Source of the DNA: Taeniopygia guttata
Taxonomy: Eukaryota > Chordata > Aves > Passeriformes > Estrildidae
Assembly: GCF_048771995.1 (NCBI RefSeq)
Contig: NC_133024.1
Location: forward strand, 29,076,001 to 29,140,000
Length of the DNA stretch: 64,000 bases
Direction: 5' to 3'
The position numbers and the translations under genes were made by a program. The notes below the pieces were generated by a model, which worked only from the letters and a program-made list of their open reading frames with translations, was not told the origin of the DNA and made no database searches. Shown in pieces: positions 62,013 through 64,000 of the stretch (the stretch's first letter is position 1; the number at the start of each line of letters is the position of its first letter).

Positions 62013-64000
62013 TAATGAGAATTGATAAAATTTTAATCTTATTAGTTGTTAGTGGAACATCTGCAAATAATGAATATTCATAAAAATCGCGGACTTTTCT
62101 TCTAGAAGTTCCTTAAGAGTCAAATTCTTTTCCCATTCTAAAAGGAGAAATGGACAAACAGATTTTGCATTTCTATCAGAGATATTAGCTATTGACCAAA
62201 CCTAGTCTCCTGCTTGTTTTTATCAAAGAGAACTGTTATACTGTACCTTGGAGCTCTTTGGATCTTGCTAACTTTGGATATATTGTCTAGCTGCAGATGG
62301 TTCATTTTATTTAGAATGCAGAAATAGAAGGCATTCATTTAAATGCAAATTTGCCACTATGTCCTATGGAATTTCCTCTCACTGAACAGTGTTTTTGTAA
62401 CTGGAAAAATACTGACATTCATGTATGCCTGCCCCTATTTTTCTGCAGCAAAGTGCAAGAGCTGTTAACCATTATAATATGTGACAAACAACTGCCAAAA
62501 AGAAATCTTGCATTAAACATCTTGACATACTGATAGATGAGTGGGGGATATCTGCCCAGCTTAATGTTTTAATTAAAGCATAACATTAGACTATTAGCTT
62601 TTTGTAGAATCAAAAATTCACATTCTCTGGATTTTTCTTGACTGATGCAGAAGTTTTCAAAAGATGATAACCAAATTTAATATTTCATGACAGATAATTT
62701 GCATATTTGCTAAATCCCACCTTCTCACAGTTGTCATATCTTTCATATTTCTTTCAAGCAATGTCATGAGTCTTGTTGCTTTAACAACTATTAACCAGAT
62801 TACATTACATCGTTTGTATTTCTGTTCATGTTGTATCAGCATTGAAAAATGAATCTCTGAACCTGAAGTTGTTGTGACATTAATGTTTTCAAAGAGAGTG
62901 TCTGGGTGTTTGTTTTGTTGGTTTCATCTGTACTGGGTTTCTTGTTTAGTTTATGTTATTTTGTTTTTCATTTGAAAAAGGAATCAGAGGCAGCTAACAC
63001 CTTTAGGACAATTATGATCACTATCATGTGATGTCAGTGTTGCTTCAAGCTTCACTTTTCTCTTATATAGTCTATAAAAAATCCCCTTATGTATTCTACA
63101 AAACTATACAAGAATGAAGCAAATTTACTTATTTAAGTGTCTCTCTGGTTGTGTGGTGGCCTGGATTCTGATCTCACACTCACTATGAAATATTTATTTT
63201 GTTTATTTGCTTCCATAATTCTTGAACAAACTGCAGCACCTAGTTCTGCAGATAAACCATAACATACCACTCTAGTCAAAACTACACTGGGCCTGAAATC
63301 TAAGCATATATTTATGAACCTTGCAGAATTATAACCCATAATTGTGTAAGAGATAATACTTTGGAAGATGCTATTCAGTATTACATTCTTTCATCCTTTT
63401 CCCTTTATATCATATTTCAAGCATACAACCAATTTGCTGTCCACAAAATCTTTCAGGTATTGCTTGCAAATATAGTTTGCTTGGTTTCTGTGTCCCTGGA
63501 ATATTTGTAAGGAGTAATCATATTTTTAAAAATGCTCCAGCTTTGCTCTGAGAATTAAATAATATATAATGCAATAAATCATATTCTGATTAAAATTCAA
63601 GGCATTAAGATTAGATAGATGTTCTCCAAGTTGGGTAGTGTTCCCCATTTTCCCCTTTCTGCTTTTTCTTCTTTACTGTAACACCCTTTTCTTTAACCTG
63701 GGAAGTTTTCTTGTTTGATTTTTTTGAGCCATGTTCTGGAGAATTTTTGATGTAAAAGTTCTAAATTCCCTTTTTGAGTAGCTAATGTAATAAATAAAGC
63801 AGAGCTTGACATCAAAACTTTGCTACCCCTCCAGAAATGTTTCCCTCTAACACTCTTCAGTGTGGATCAGAGGGACCACACGCACTCTAGTAGCTTCCCA
63901 GGTTCTCCCTCACGCTGCTAAGTATGAAAGGAAACTCTCTCCTCTGCCAGCAAGTGTGTCTTTGGACTCTCTTTGAGTCTATCATGCACCTCTTTAGAGT
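62013..64000. other. Right-edge non-coding interval
   Basis: No gene, RNA or repeat family recognised. AT-rich throughout. Confidence 0.5.

Overview
The window looks like bird nuclear DNA, most likely from a songbird. It carries CR1 LINE fragments, endogenous retrovirus (ERV) LTRs of a type I associate with passerines, a vertebrate trypsinogen gene with five exons, and T-cell receptor V segments. The organism and LTR family names come from recognition, not from a search.

Left part (1-30 kb): an array of ten T-cell receptor variable genes, all on the minus strand and all apparently intact. Each has a 43-bp leader exon, a 390-440 bp intron, a 293-294 bp V exon and a 3' recombination signal (CACAGTG, then a 23/24-bp spacer). 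Two families alternate, named A and B here: A1 (1390-2166), B1 (4918-5643), A2 (7901-8664), B2 (10209-10957), A3 (12319-13091), B3 (17521-18268), A4 (19376-20148), B4 (21666-22414), A5 (24309-25073), B5 (27498-28245). Spacers show a higher-order pattern. Odd A-to-B spacers (1, 3, 5) carry a minus-strand CR1, while even ones (2, 4) share one deletion junction. Array growth therefore probably involved blocks of four V genes as well as single A+B pairs. The A3-B3 spacer also holds a broken ERV (LTR plus env remnant).

Middle (30-33.3 kb): a complete trypsinogen gene, same strand, lying 5' of the V array. Trypsinogen genes embedded among V segments are a hallmark of the TCR beta locus in mammals and birds, so the V genes are called TRBV. 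The D, J and C segments are not in the window. By orientation they should lie beyond coordinate 1. The V genes provide the antigen-binding domain after V-to-DJ joining, while trypsinogen is a passenger gene expressed in the pancreas.

Right part (33.3-64 kb): no convincing gene. It holds LTRs at 36.5-37.0 (minus), 54.05-54.57, 58.2-58.8, 60.1-60.7 (plus) and 61.4-62.0 kb (minus), several CR1 fragments, and a 1.6-kb pyrimidine-rich tract. It also holds two long GGAA/TTCC arrays, each joined to the same ERV leader sequence in opposite orientations. The rest is AT-rich sequence in which I recognise nothing.
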